The notes beneath the pieces are model-generated. The model did no database searches. It was not told the origin of the DNA and worked only from the letters and a program-made list of their open reading frames with translations. From NCBI GenBank assembly GCA_937875295.1, contig CALLXS010000036.1, positions 1-5,268 on the forward strand: 5,268 nucleotides of DNA, read 5' to 3'. Below are positions 1 through 5,268 of the stretch, piece after piece (within the stretch, counting starts at the first letter, position 1; every line of letters starts with the position of its first letter). The DNA is from an uncultured bacterium. GTDB taxonomy: Bacteria; Bacteroidota; Ignavibacteria; Kapaibacteriales; UBA2268. Both the position numbers and the translations under genes were made by a program.

Positions 1-1
1 A

Positions 2-829
2 GCCTTTAATGAGAACGATAACGCTGAATTTAAAGAGTTTGAGTATAATGCTATAGAAAGTGTGCCAACACGAAAAAACACTCAAAAAACTAAAGCAACG
101 CAAGCTAATAGCAATAATTATAACGATGTAAGCAATAGTAAAAATATAAATGATAGTAATAAACAAAAGTTCATCAAATACTATAAGGAGACAAATCAAT
201 TGGACAATATTGATATTGAAAAGCTGATTAATCAGACATTTGAAAAAGTAAATGTAAAATGGGAGGCTGAAATTGCTAATGATATATTGGCAATTATGAA
301 TGAAATTAAAGATGCTTTAATTTTAGAAGGTAAAAAAGAGCCTGCTACAAAAACAGATACTGAAGCAAAGGATGCAGAATTTGCAGAAAAAACGAAAAAT
401 GCAAAAACTACTAATACTGATACTAAAGAAGAGAAAAAAGAAGTTAATTCGCAATATTCAGAATCAGAAAATAATGCAATTAATACTCTTAAATCAGAAT
501 TAGAAATTATGCGATCTCAATTACAACGTGAAAATGATAACAAATTCTTTAACGAAGTAATTAATAATGGTAAAATATTGCCAAAGCAACGTGAAGAAAT
601 TAGTAAAATATTAGATGTAATGCGAAATCCAGCTAATGTTAAAAAATATAATGAAAAAGATAATACAATAACAGCAGAAACATTATTGAAAGAATTTATA
701 TCTAATTTCCAACCGCATAGTATGTTTAATGAATTTGCTAAAAGCGAAGAAGCATTAAACGAAGAGAAAAGACAAAAAATTGAATTAATTAATTTAGCTA
801 ATGCCAGAAATAAAAAAAGGAGATTATAA
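2..829 (+). CDS. Phage capsid scaffold protein, C-terminal part (possible protease-scaffold fusion), 5' partial
   Basis: The frame is open from base 2, so the gene begins upstream of the window; the GTG at 62 is an internal codon with no ribosome site and need not be the start. The visible 275 residues are very polar and rich in Asn, Lys and Glu. A low-complexity linker covers about residues 21-55 and another about 110-150. A predicted coiled coil lies at about 155-183, followed by NNGKILPKQ (188-196). That resembles the 'G-kilP-Q' segment common in phage protease/scaffold proteins such as Mu gpI. The C-terminus is basic (KKRRL), as in scaffolds that bind coat protein. Position directly before decoration and capsid genes matches lambda C/Nu3-D-E order. 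By family knowledge it would organise procapsid assembly and then be removed. The fusion to an upstream protease is inference, because that part is not in the window. Confidence 0.72.
   Translation, partial: AFNENDNAEFKEFEYNAIESVPTRKNTQKTKATQANSNNYNDVSNSKNINDSNKQKFIKYYKETNQLDNIDIEKLINQTFEKVNVKWEAEIANDILAIMNEIKDALILEGKKEPATKTDTEAKDAEFAEKTKNAKTTNTDTKEEKKEVNSQYSESENNAINTLKSELEIMRSQLQRENDNKFFNEVINNGKILPKQREEISKILDVMRNPANVKKYNEKDNTITAETLLKEFISNFQPHSMFNEFAKSEEALNEEKRQKIELINLANARNKKRRL
818..822 (+). promoter_or_regulatory. Shine-Dalgarno site of decoration gene
   Basis: AGGAG sits 10 bases before the ATG at 833, inside the last codons of the scaffold gene. The leader (GGAGATTATAATAAATG) is nearly the same as the one before the major capsid gene. 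Other starts in the window lack such a site, so this probably gives strong translation of a high-copy virion protein. Confidence 0.65.
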
Positions 830-832
830 TAA

Positions 833-1573
833 ATGAAAAAATTAGGATTAACCGTAGACCCAAATACAGTAGGTGACGGCGATATATTTTACAATATAAA
901 AGAAACTAAACAAATTGATATTGTTTTAGAACATATTCCAGCACATCCGGCAACTGCTGAAGTAATGGGTGTTTATACTCTTACTATCGTCGAACAGCCA
1001 AGTGCCGGAGATAAACTTACTATTAATGATAGAACATTTGAATTTGTATCTAATGTAACAGCCGGTAAAGTACTAATCGGTGCTACAACCACTGAAACTG
1101 CAAGTGCTCTAAAGACTGCTATAGATACTATTCCTTTCTTTAACCTAACAACCTCTACTAATACTGTTATTTTTACACAAAAAGAAGCTGAAGTAGGTGA
1201 TATACCTACAATAGCAATTGAGAAAGTAGAGAATAGTGTATTTGATGCAACTATAGAAACCACTGCAGTAGGAGTTGTTGCATTAGCAAACGATAGACCT
1301 GCTGGATATTTAGCTAAAAAAGGGGCTTTGATAATGTATAGGTATCATGATAACAAATATTTCTTAGCAACACCGGGAGATTTAGAATATTATAAAGATA
1401 TCGCAGGTATATTAGGTATGGACACTGATAGTACTGTAGCTGATGCTAAAACATTTATTTTTGTTGAAGGACAGTTTGTTAAAAGCAAAGTAGAAGAAGC
1501 TACAGGTTTTGCTATTAAGAATACTGTGATCTTCAATAACAATTGTAACATTATATTAAAAGAGGAGATATAA
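833..1573 (+). CDS. Lambda gpD-like head decoration protein with an inserted domain
   Basis: The protein has 246 residues, about twice the usual 110-120 of lambda gpD (PF02924-type). Residues 1-46 and about 149-246 look like the two parts of a gpD-like protein. The second part has the typical order: a GYLAKKGALIMY strand (158-169), a 'DNKYF' turn (173-177), a short helix then AGIL (191-194), and FVEGQFVKSKV (210-220). Between them, about 47-148, lies a separate domain beginning with YTLTIVEQPSAGDKLTIND and continuing RTFEFV...VLIGATTTETASALKTAID. This matches, from memory, a beta-rich module found in many phage structural proteins with the pattern 'LTV-GNP--GDTVTIGG--YTF'. It would sit on the outer capsid surface and stabilise the expanded shell. 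It begins three bases after the scaffold stop, with its own ribosome site, and is followed at the same spacing by the capsid gene. The gpD assignment rests on pattern and position; the insertion boundaries are approximate. Confidence 0.78.
   Translation: MKKLGLTVDPNTVGDGDIFYNIKETKQIDIVLEHIPAHPATAEVMGVYTLTIVEQPSAGDKLTINDRTFEFVSNVTAGKVLIGATTTETASALKTAIDTIPFFNLTTSTNTVIFTQKEAEVGDIPTIAIEKVENSVFDATIETTAVGVVALANDRPAGYLAKKGALIMYRYHDNKYFLATPGDLEYYKDIAGILGMDTDSTVADAKTFIFVEGQFVKSKVEEATGFAIKNTVIFNNNCNIILKEEI
1562..1567 (+). promoter_or_regulatory. Shine-Dalgarno site of major capsid gene
   Basis: GAGGAG lies 9 bases before the ATG at 1577 and overlaps the final codons of the decoration gene. The sequence through the start codon is almost a copy of that before 833 (GGAGATATAATAAATG). 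It fixes the capsid start and suggests matched expression of the two shell proteins. Confidence 0.65.
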
Positions 1574-1576
1574 TAA

Positions 1577-2644
1577 ATGAGTTTAGAATTAAATCTAAAT
1601 AGCCAACGCTCTTTAATGGAGTACATGAATTTGGCAACACCAGTAGAACCGTTATTACTAAATAAAGTGTTCAACACACGTAAAGAGCATAACGTCTCTA
1701 ATTATGTAGATTATTATACTATTGACCGATTAAATCGTTCAGCAAAATTCAGTGCAAACGAAAGTGAAGAACCTTACCAAGTAAAGAAAGCAAATGCAAG
1801 GCGTAGAATATCGTTTGAAATCCCACGCACTTGGGAATCTAAATTGTTTACATTAGCCGAGCTTCGTAATATTAATGACATTGGCAATCTTTATGGTAGC
1901 TCGGAGGTTAAAGCAAGGGCAGAGCAAGATTTCATTGCAAGCGAGCTTGAAGACCTTCAAGATAGAGTAATAGCGTTATATGAAGTATGTGCAGCGCAAG
2001 CAATTACAACAGGCAAGATTGATACAAGTGTTACAGATGTAAATTCACAATTTGAATTTTATTTTGATTTTAGCTTTACTGAAAAGAATACTCTAACGGT
2101 TGCTAATAAATGGAATATGGCTAATTCAAATCCAGTTGCTGATATAAATAAAGCAAAGTCAATTGTAAGACGTGCAACAAATATTAACCCTGATATTGTT
2201 ATTATGGGAAGTAAAGCAGCTGAATATTTTGTTAATCATAAATCTGTTTACGACGCCTTAGATAAAAACAATTTAAGAGTTGGTGCAATTGATTTAACTG
2301 CTCAAGGTACCAGTAGCGGTAATCTTATATCAGCTAATTTCTTAGGTTGCCAAATATATGAATACGACCAAACATTTGTAAATAATCAAGGTAAAGAAAT
2401 AGAAATATTCCCAGCTAATGCAGTTGTTGTTATTGCATCAAAAAGTAAAGGTAATATATTACATCGTGGCGTTATTGAAAGAAATGATCCTGTGAAACAT
2501 ATTACTAAAAGATTTATTGATGATTATTATGTAGCATATCATAATAATATTTATAACACTAATACCGAGTTAGAATGTGAATCAAGGAGAATACCGATGA
2601 TCCACCAACCAGAAGCATTTGTTAATTTAGCTAATATTGCATAA
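1577..2644 (+). CDS. Major capsid protein, lambda gpE family
   Basis: The 355-residue length fits the lambda gpE / phage major capsid protein E family (PF03864, about 340-350). Family-like features include an N-terminal segment TPVEPLLLNKVFNT (21-34), where these proteins carry a conserved 'L--++F' start. There is a polar region around 55-82 with the basic cluster ARRRISFEIPR (74-84), and a long helix RVIALYEVCAAQAITTGKI (130-148), equivalent to the 'A---LTTGK' spine. WNMANSNPVADINKA (179-193) matches the 'W----NP--DI' motif. The C-terminus ends with a RRIPMIHQPEAF segment (337-348), like the P-rich end of the family. It forms the icosahedral shell with the HK97 fold. The start is set by the GAGGAG site; the gene begins three bases after the decoration stop. 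No anomaly is seen in the reading frame. Confidence 0.92.
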   Translation: MSLELNLNSQRSLMEYMNLATPVEPLLLNKVFNTRKEHNVSNYVDYYTIDRLNRSAKFSANESEEPYQVKKANARRRISFEIPRTWESKLFTLAELRNINDIGNLYGSSEVKARAEQDFIASELEDLQDRVIALYEVCAAQAITTGKIDTSVTDVNSQFEFYFDFSFTEKNTLTVANKWNMANSNPVADINKAKSIVRRATNINPDIVIMGSKAAEYFVNHKSVYDALDKNNLRVGAIDLTAQGTSSGNLISANFLGCQIYEYDQTFVNNQGKEIEIFPANAVVVIASKSKGNILHRGVIERNDPVKHITKRFIDDYYVAYHNNIYNTNTELECESRRIPMIHQPEAFVNLANIA

Positions 2645-2659
2645 TCTAAAAGAAATATT

Positions 2660-3103
2660 ATGTATTGCAGATTAGAAGATATTTATAATGCAAAAGAAAT
2701 AAAGTATTTGTTATCTACGAGCAACGATATAGATAATCCGAGTACAGCAGACAATGCAATTATTCAAGCATTAATTAATAATTGTTCTGATTTTATTAAT
2801 GATTATATAAGGGTAAGGTACGACTTGCCCTTATTAAATACACATAGTACATTAAAGCAAGTTTGTATTGATTTAGTAGTATATGAACTATTAAAGCGTA
2901 AAACAATCCCAAACAATGACGAATTATTCCTATATAAAAATGCTATTGATATATTAGAAAAGATACGTAGCGGTAAAATATTGCTTAACGAAGGTAACGA
3001 TATAGATGCAACGCAATCTAATAAATCAACATTTAGCATTACTAAGAATGAATCAATATTTAATGGCACTATTGATAAATTCAAAAAGAGGTTTGAAATA
3101 TAA
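2660..3103 (+). CDS. Head-tail connector, Mu gp36-like (DUF1320)
   Basis: The 147-residue protein has the family layout of DUF1320 (PF07030, Mu gp36/J). It starts with an 'MYC-LEDI' strand-helix, then a short helix, then AIIQALINNCSDFINDYIRV (34-53) running into RYDLPL (53-58), the most recognisable motif of the family. A second helix pair (64-81) follows, with LYKNAIDILEKIRSGKILL (91-109) corresponding to the 'A---L--I--G---L' helix. The C-terminus ends in a short aromatic/basic tail (FNGTIDKFKKRF, 134-145). Such proteins close the head after packaging and offer the site to which the tail docks. The gene lies 15 bases after the capsid stop, as expected for a head-completion gene. No Shine-Dalgarno is seen; the ATG follows AAAGAAATATT, so the start is chosen by frame and alignment of the first strand. 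Confidence 0.85.
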   Translation: MYCRLEDIYNAKEIKYLLSTSNDIDNPSTADNAIIQALINNCSDFINDYIRVRYDLPLLNTHSTLKQVCIDLVVYELLKRKTIPNNDELFLYKNAIDILEKIRSGKILLNEGNDIDATQSNKSTFSITKNESIFNGTIDKFKKRFEI

Positions 3104-3110
3104 TAATATT

Positions 3111-3284
3111 ATGATTAGTAGAAAAATATTACGAAAAACGATAAAAGACCATTTAAGTACTAAAATAAATGAAGTCCCTATCGAATATCTACCGGATAAA
3201 TGGGAGGAATATAGAGTATTAAATGGTGTTGTATTAATCGATTATGCAAGCTTCAGAGTTGTCTGGACGCCAGCAAATTACTAA
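3111..3284 (+). CDS. Mu gp37-like (DUF1834) protein, N-terminal fragment before a frame break
   Basis: This 57-codon frame starts at ATG 3111, seven bases after the connector stop; an earlier in-frame ATG at 3006 lies inside the connector gene and is unlikely. Residues 1-47 (MISRKILRKTIKDHL..., ending VVLIDYAS) look like the N-terminal half of a DUF1834 / Mu gp37 (K) protein: a helix, a 'PIEYLPDKWEEY' stretch, then the hydrophobic strand 'VVLIDY'. The last ten residues (FRVVWTPANY) do not continue the family pattern. The continuation is found in the next frame (3244-3501). A one-base forward shift near 3246-3256 would join the two into a protein of about 130 residues, the normal family size. 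The family's likely role is tail completion or termination. Whether the break is a mutation, a sequencing error or programmed is unknown. Confidence 0.6.
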   Translation: MISRKILRKTIKDHLSTKINEVPIEYLPDKWEEYRVLNGVVLIDYASFRVVWTPANY

Positions 3285-3501
3285 GACTAATATTACTCTT
3301 TATTTATGCTTAAGAACATATTTTCACAGCGAACAGCAATTAGAATTATTGGATAAAGTTCGCAAAGCAATGACCAATGACCTAACTGTGCAAGGTATGC
3401 CGTTCATATTTCAAGGCGACAACAAAATAGGAGAAGAAGATGGAGTATGGTATTGGCAGTTAGATTTCTATTTACCTGGAATACTATATCAAGGTGAATA
3501 A
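3244..3501 (+). CDS. Mu gp37-like (DUF1834) tail-completion protein, C-terminal part
   Basis: The 85 codons from ATG 3244 cover the C-terminal two thirds of a DUF1834 / Mu gp37-like protein. A polar turn ELSGRQQ (5-11) leads into strand ITLYLCLRTYF (17-27). A helix follows, ELLDKVRKAMTNDL (34-47), then PFIFQGDNKIGEEDGVWYWQLDF (53-75), resembling the family's closing 'E-DGVW-Y-L-F' strand. The frame is open only from 3238, with stops just upstream, and it overlaps the preceding fragment by 41 bases. There is no ribosome site before 3244, which argues that the ATG may not be a natural start and that the product is either a frameshift fusion or a remnant. An alternative is a separate short protein made by translational coupling. 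It follows the gp36-like connector, the same order as Mu J and K. Confidence 0.62.
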   Translation: MQASELSGRQQITKTNITLYLCLRTYFHSEQQLELLDKVRKAMTNDLTVQGMPFIFQGDNKIGEEDGVWYWQLDFYLPGILYQGE

Positions 3502-3572
3502 TTGTAGAATATTCCTTTATGTAAGGATTAAAAAATTAATTAAGTTTCACATAAACAAATAAATTTATAAAG

Positions 3573-3929
3573 ATGTTAAGCACCGCAGATATTATAGCAA
3601 TAATTGCAATAGCAGTTACAATTGTTACATTAGTAGTTAAATACTATCGGAATACGACGGTTAATATTACTAAGATTATACACACATTAGAAAAAGAATT
3701 AAACTTAATCAAAGCTGATATTAATTACATTAAAGAAGATGTAAGTATATTAAAAGTTAATTATAATGACAATAGTGATATATTAGACGTTAGAAAAACG
3801 ATTGATAAACTTGCTGATAAAATGAATAATTTAGATAAAATGGTGGATTCTATTGCTATTAAATTAGAATTATTGACAAATGGTATTAGCGGTATTAATA
3901 TAAGAAATAAAACAACAAGGAAAATATAA
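3573..3929 (+). CDS. Small membrane-anchored coiled-coil protein, function unknown (possible lysis accessory)
   Basis: I do not recognise this 118-residue protein. A single hydrophobic helix spans about residues 6-24 (IIAIIAIAVTIVTLVV), preceded by a very short N-terminus and followed by KYYR. The rest is hydrophilic with heptad-like spacing in two stretches, about 32-62 and 72-101, and a basic tail (RNKTTRKI). One anchor plus a long helical domain is the topology of inner-membrane spanins of the Rz type and of some holin-associated proteins. That is only a topological likeness, and no outer-membrane partner with a lipobox is visible nearby. A phage membrane tether of another kind is equally possible. 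It follows a 71-base gap after the tail-completion gene, with no Shine-Dalgarno before the ATG. Confidence 0.6.
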   Translation: MLSTADIIAIIAIAVTIVTLVVKYYRNTTVNITKIIHTLEKELNLIKADINYIKEDVSILKVNYNDNSDILDVRKTIDKLADKMNNLDKMVDSIAIKLELLTNGISGINIRNKTTRKI

Positions 3930-3992
3930 TTGAATTTCGAGTGGAGCAATAAAATATGTGAATTTAGCAAAAAATCACTCCATATTATTTAA
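3930..3992 (+). other. Tiny ORF with TTG start, doubtful
   Basis: Directly after the TAA at 3927-3929, a TTG at 3930 opens 20 codons (LNFEWSNKICEFSKKSLHII) to a TAA at 3990. It has no ribosome site and covers the left arm of the inverted repeat. It is noted only because, with the next tiny ORF, it could be the remains of a broken small gene. Confidence 0.12.
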
Positions 3993-4045
3993 TAATGAAT
4001 GAATACTTTAATTTAAATGCTCCGAAAAATTTAAGTTGCTCCACT
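3940..4045 (+). repeat. 10-bp perfect inverted repeat, arms 86 bases apart, ending in a T run
   Basis: AGTGGAGCAA at 3940-3949 is the exact reverse complement of TTGCTCCACT at 4036-4045. G-T wobble pairs can extend the stem by one on each side. The right arm runs straight into TTTTTA (4045-4050). A second copy of the core TGCTCC at 4018-4023 could compete for the left arm, and CACTC at 3976-3980 matches GAGTG at 3939-3943. The GC-rich arms stand out from the AT-rich surroundings. It may be a structured RNA with an end signal, a long-loop terminator, or a protein-binding element; no known RNA family is recognised. Confidence 0.5.
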
Positions 4046-4099
4046 TTTTATAAATTATACAACAACAAATCACAATTTACTCAATTAATAACTAAATAA
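3995..4099 (+). other. Short ORF of 34 codons, doubtful gene
   Basis: ATG 3995 opens 34 codons ending at TAA 4097-4099 (begins MNEYFNLNAPKNLSCSTFYK, ends QLITK). It has an acceptable amino acid mix but no ribosome site and no recognised domain, and it runs through the right arm of the inverted repeat. In such AT-rich DNA an open frame of this length can occur by chance. Confidence 0.18.
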
Positions 4100-4121
4100 T
4101 AATATAAAAATCAAAAATAAA

Positions 4122-4481
4122 ATGAAAGAACTATTAATTAAAATCAAAGAAAGCAAAATTACAAACTTTATATTAAGGCACATATCGTGGCTTATTGGTG
4201 TAGCCGTTGGTATCTATTTATTAGGTACAATTGAGGGCTTTATGAATTTCATTGTCTTTGTTTGTACAATGGAGTGTTTAGCTATTGGTTTGAGTATGTC
4301 GGCACTATTTGCTTATACTCGAATTAACTTTACTAAACTCTTAATTTACGGCGAAGACGGCATAATTGATGACGGCGAGGCTCTTGCATTCCAAAAAGTA
4401 ATAGCTAATGTATTTGTAGGTGTCCATATTTTAGTTGCTATCTGTACTATGGTATTTTATAGCGGAGCTTTTGTAAAGTAA
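4122..4481 (+). CDS. Three-helix membrane protein, function unknown
   Basis: I do not recognise this 119-residue protein. The N-terminus is basic and amphipathic (KELLIKIKESKITNFILRH). Three likely membrane helices follow at about residues 22-38, 40-64 and 93-115. Between helices two and three is a loop of about 28 residues holding an acidic patch GEDGIIDDGE (77-86). The size and three helices would suit a class I holin, but the long conserved-looking acidic loop is not typical, and position among late genes is the only other support. Other options are a superinfection-exclusion protein or another phage membrane factor. The start ATG follows AAAAATAAA, without a Shine-Dalgarno. The stop lies four bases before the methyltransferase ATG, so the two are very likely co-transcribed and perhaps translationally coupled. 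Confidence 0.68.
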   Translation: MKELLIKIKESKITNFILRHISWLIGVAVGIYLLGTIEGFMNFIVFVCTMECLAIGLSMSALFAYTRINFTKLLIYGEDGIIDDGEALAFQKVIANVFVGVHILVAICTMVFYSGAFVK

Positions 4482-4485
4482 TAAA

Positions 4486-5268
4486 ATGAATGCTTTTGAA
4501 TTCGATAATTGCAGCAAACTTTTTCACGGCGATTGTTTAGAGGGCATAAAGAGTATTCCAAACAATTCTATTGACGTAATACTCACAGATCCACCGTATT
4601 TGTATCTAAAACATAAATTAGATATACCATTCGACGAGGTCGCTTTATTTAATGAATATAAGCGAGTATTAAAGGACAAAGGCTTTGTCGTTATGTTTGG
4701 ACGGGGAACGTCTTTTTACCGCTGGAACACATTATTAGCTGATTTAAATTTCGTATTTAAAGAAGAAATAATTTGGAATAAAAGGCAAAGTACAAGCCCT
4801 GTAACTCCTATAAGTAGGTTGCACGAGACAATTTCTATTCATACTAAAAAGAACGGAATTATAAACAAAAAAAACCGTGTCCCTTATTTAGAAGTCAAAG
4901 GTGAGAGCTTAAAAGATATGCAAGCAGATATTAAGAGACTTTGTACAGGGCTTAATAATCCTAAATCGCTTAAACTAATGCTTAAATACCTTGATAATGT
5001 AGAAAAAGGAGAAAAGATAAGGTGTATAGATTATGCTAATGGGGTTGACTATGGAAAGCACCATTTAACCGTGAGGGGTACTCTGATTAAACCAGACCAG
5101 TGCGTTAATCTTTTAATGTCAATAACCGACGGCAACAAGGAACGTTCAATTGTCCACGTGCAGAGGGAACATTTTACAATGCTACACCCAACGCAGAAGC
5201 CAGTTAGACTATTAGAAAGGTTATTAAATTTAGTAGTCCCAGCAGGTTCTGCTGGTATTACTGTATTA
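4486..5268 (+). CDS. Beta-class N6-adenine DNA methyltransferase, 3' partial
   Basis: An uninterrupted frame from ATG 4486 runs off the right edge (261 codons visible, no stop). It begins with a short strand and LFHGDCLEGI (12-21), followed by DVILTDPPY (30-38), the catalytic motif IV; the DPPY form points to adenine N6 methylation. FGRG lies at 71-74 and EEIIWNKR at about 93-100. A long variable segment (about 125-225) is the likely target-recognition region. Then HPTQKPVRLLERLL (234-247) is the motif X region that precedes the S-adenosylmethionine-binding 'DPF-GSG' motif, which should lie just past the window. This order (IV, recognition, X, I) defines the beta class (N6_N4_Mtase, PF01555). 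No restriction endonuclease is visible. It is probably an orphan phage methylase protecting the DNA from host restriction; its target site cannot be read from the sequence. Confidence 0.93.
   Translation, partial: MNAFEFDNCSKLFHGDCLEGIKSIPNNSIDVILTDPPYLYLKHKLDIPFDEVALFNEYKRVLKDKGFVVMFGRGTSFYRWNTLLADLNFVFKEEIIWNKRQSTSPVTPISRLHETISIHTKKNGIINKKNRVPYLEVKGESLKDMQADIKRLCTGLNNPKSLKLMLKYLDNVEKGEKIRCIDYANGVDYGKHHLTVRGTLIKPDQCVNLLMSITDGNKERSIVHVQREHFTMLHPTQKPVRLLERLLNLVVPAGSAGITVL

Noticed and set aside
973..1677. Reverse-strand open frames at 973-1263 and 1390-1677
   Set aside because: They lie opposite the well-supported decoration and capsid genes, have no ribosome site, and their hydrophobic composition is that expected from the antisense of these genes.
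2803..3084. Reverse-strand open frame opposite the connector gene
   Set aside because: It is fully covered by the DUF1320-like gene on the + strand and shows no domain or start signal.
3006..3110. Upstream extension of the gp37-like N-terminal fragment to ATG 3006
   Set aside because: It would overlap the connector gene by nearly 100 bases, and ATG 3111 right after the connector stop fits the family N-terminus.
3513..3527. Hairpin TCCTT-TATGT-AAGGA as a terminator after the tail-completion gene
   Set aside because: The stem is only five pairs and is followed by an A-rich stretch, not a T run.
3502..3572. Promoter in the 71-base gap
   Set aside because: No convincing -35/-10 pair and no Bacteroidota-type TAnnTTTG element could be found; AT-rich DNA gives many weak TATA-like matches.
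3761..3970. Reverse-strand hydrophobic frame of 69 codons
   Set aside because: It is the antisense of the coiled-coil gene; the leucine/isoleucine richness follows from AT-rich codons. No ribosome site.
3995..4099. Outer-membrane spanin lipoprotein partner (LSC in the short ORF)
   Set aside because: The Cys is not preceded by a hydrophobic signal segment, so it is not a lipobox.
4486..5268. Recent transfer of the methylase judged by codon use
   Set aside because: Leucine codon counts are only slightly less TTA-biased than in the capsid gene (about 16 of 31 against 15 of 25), too small a difference to support it.
1..5268. tRNA genes, CRISPR arrays, insertion sequences, attachment sites
   Set aside because: No cloverleaf, spaced direct-repeat array, transposase frame or integrase/att-like repeat was seen.

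Overview
The window is a stretch of the late (virion assembly) region of a tailed double-stranded DNA phage or prophage. Base composition is strongly AT-rich (about 30% GC by eye), all complete genes end in TAA, every supported gene is on the + strand, and spacing is tight. I cannot name the host. Only two genes have a Shine-Dalgarno-like leader and the rest start after A/T-rich sequence, so a low-GC host with relaxed start recognition fits. Bacteroidota, Fusobacteria and Brachyspira-like hosts all remain possible.

Layout. Positions 2-829 hold the 3' part of a scaffold gene, probably the C-terminal assembly half of a protease-scaffold polyprotein; it is open through the left edge. Next come a lambda gpD-like head decoration protein carrying an extra domain (833-1573) and a lambda gpE-family major capsid protein (1577-2644). 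These are followed by a Mu gp36-like (DUF1320) connector (2660-3103) and a Mu gp37-like (DUF1834) tail-completion protein, which here is split over two reading frames (3111-3284 and 3244-3501). After a 71-base gap comes a small protein with an N-terminal membrane anchor and coiled coils (3573-3929). A 192-base gap follows, holding a 10-bp perfect inverted repeat and two tiny ORFs. Then come a three-helix membrane protein (4122-4481) and a beta-class N6-adenine DNA methyltransferase cut by the right edge (4486 onward).

How the genes fit together. The first genes match the assembly order of a capsid: scaffold to build the procapsid, decoration protein to stabilise the expanded shell, the shell protein itself, then the proteins that close the head-tail junction. 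The two membrane proteins may belong to lysis, but only their topology supports that. The methyltransferase probably modifies phage or host DNA. The capsid genes are lambda-like and the connector genes Mu-like, a common kind of phage mosaicism.

I found no clear new system. The items most worth a second look are the frame break in the gp37-like gene, the domain inserted in the decoration protein, the inverted-repeat gap at 3930-4121, and the two unassigned membrane proteins.
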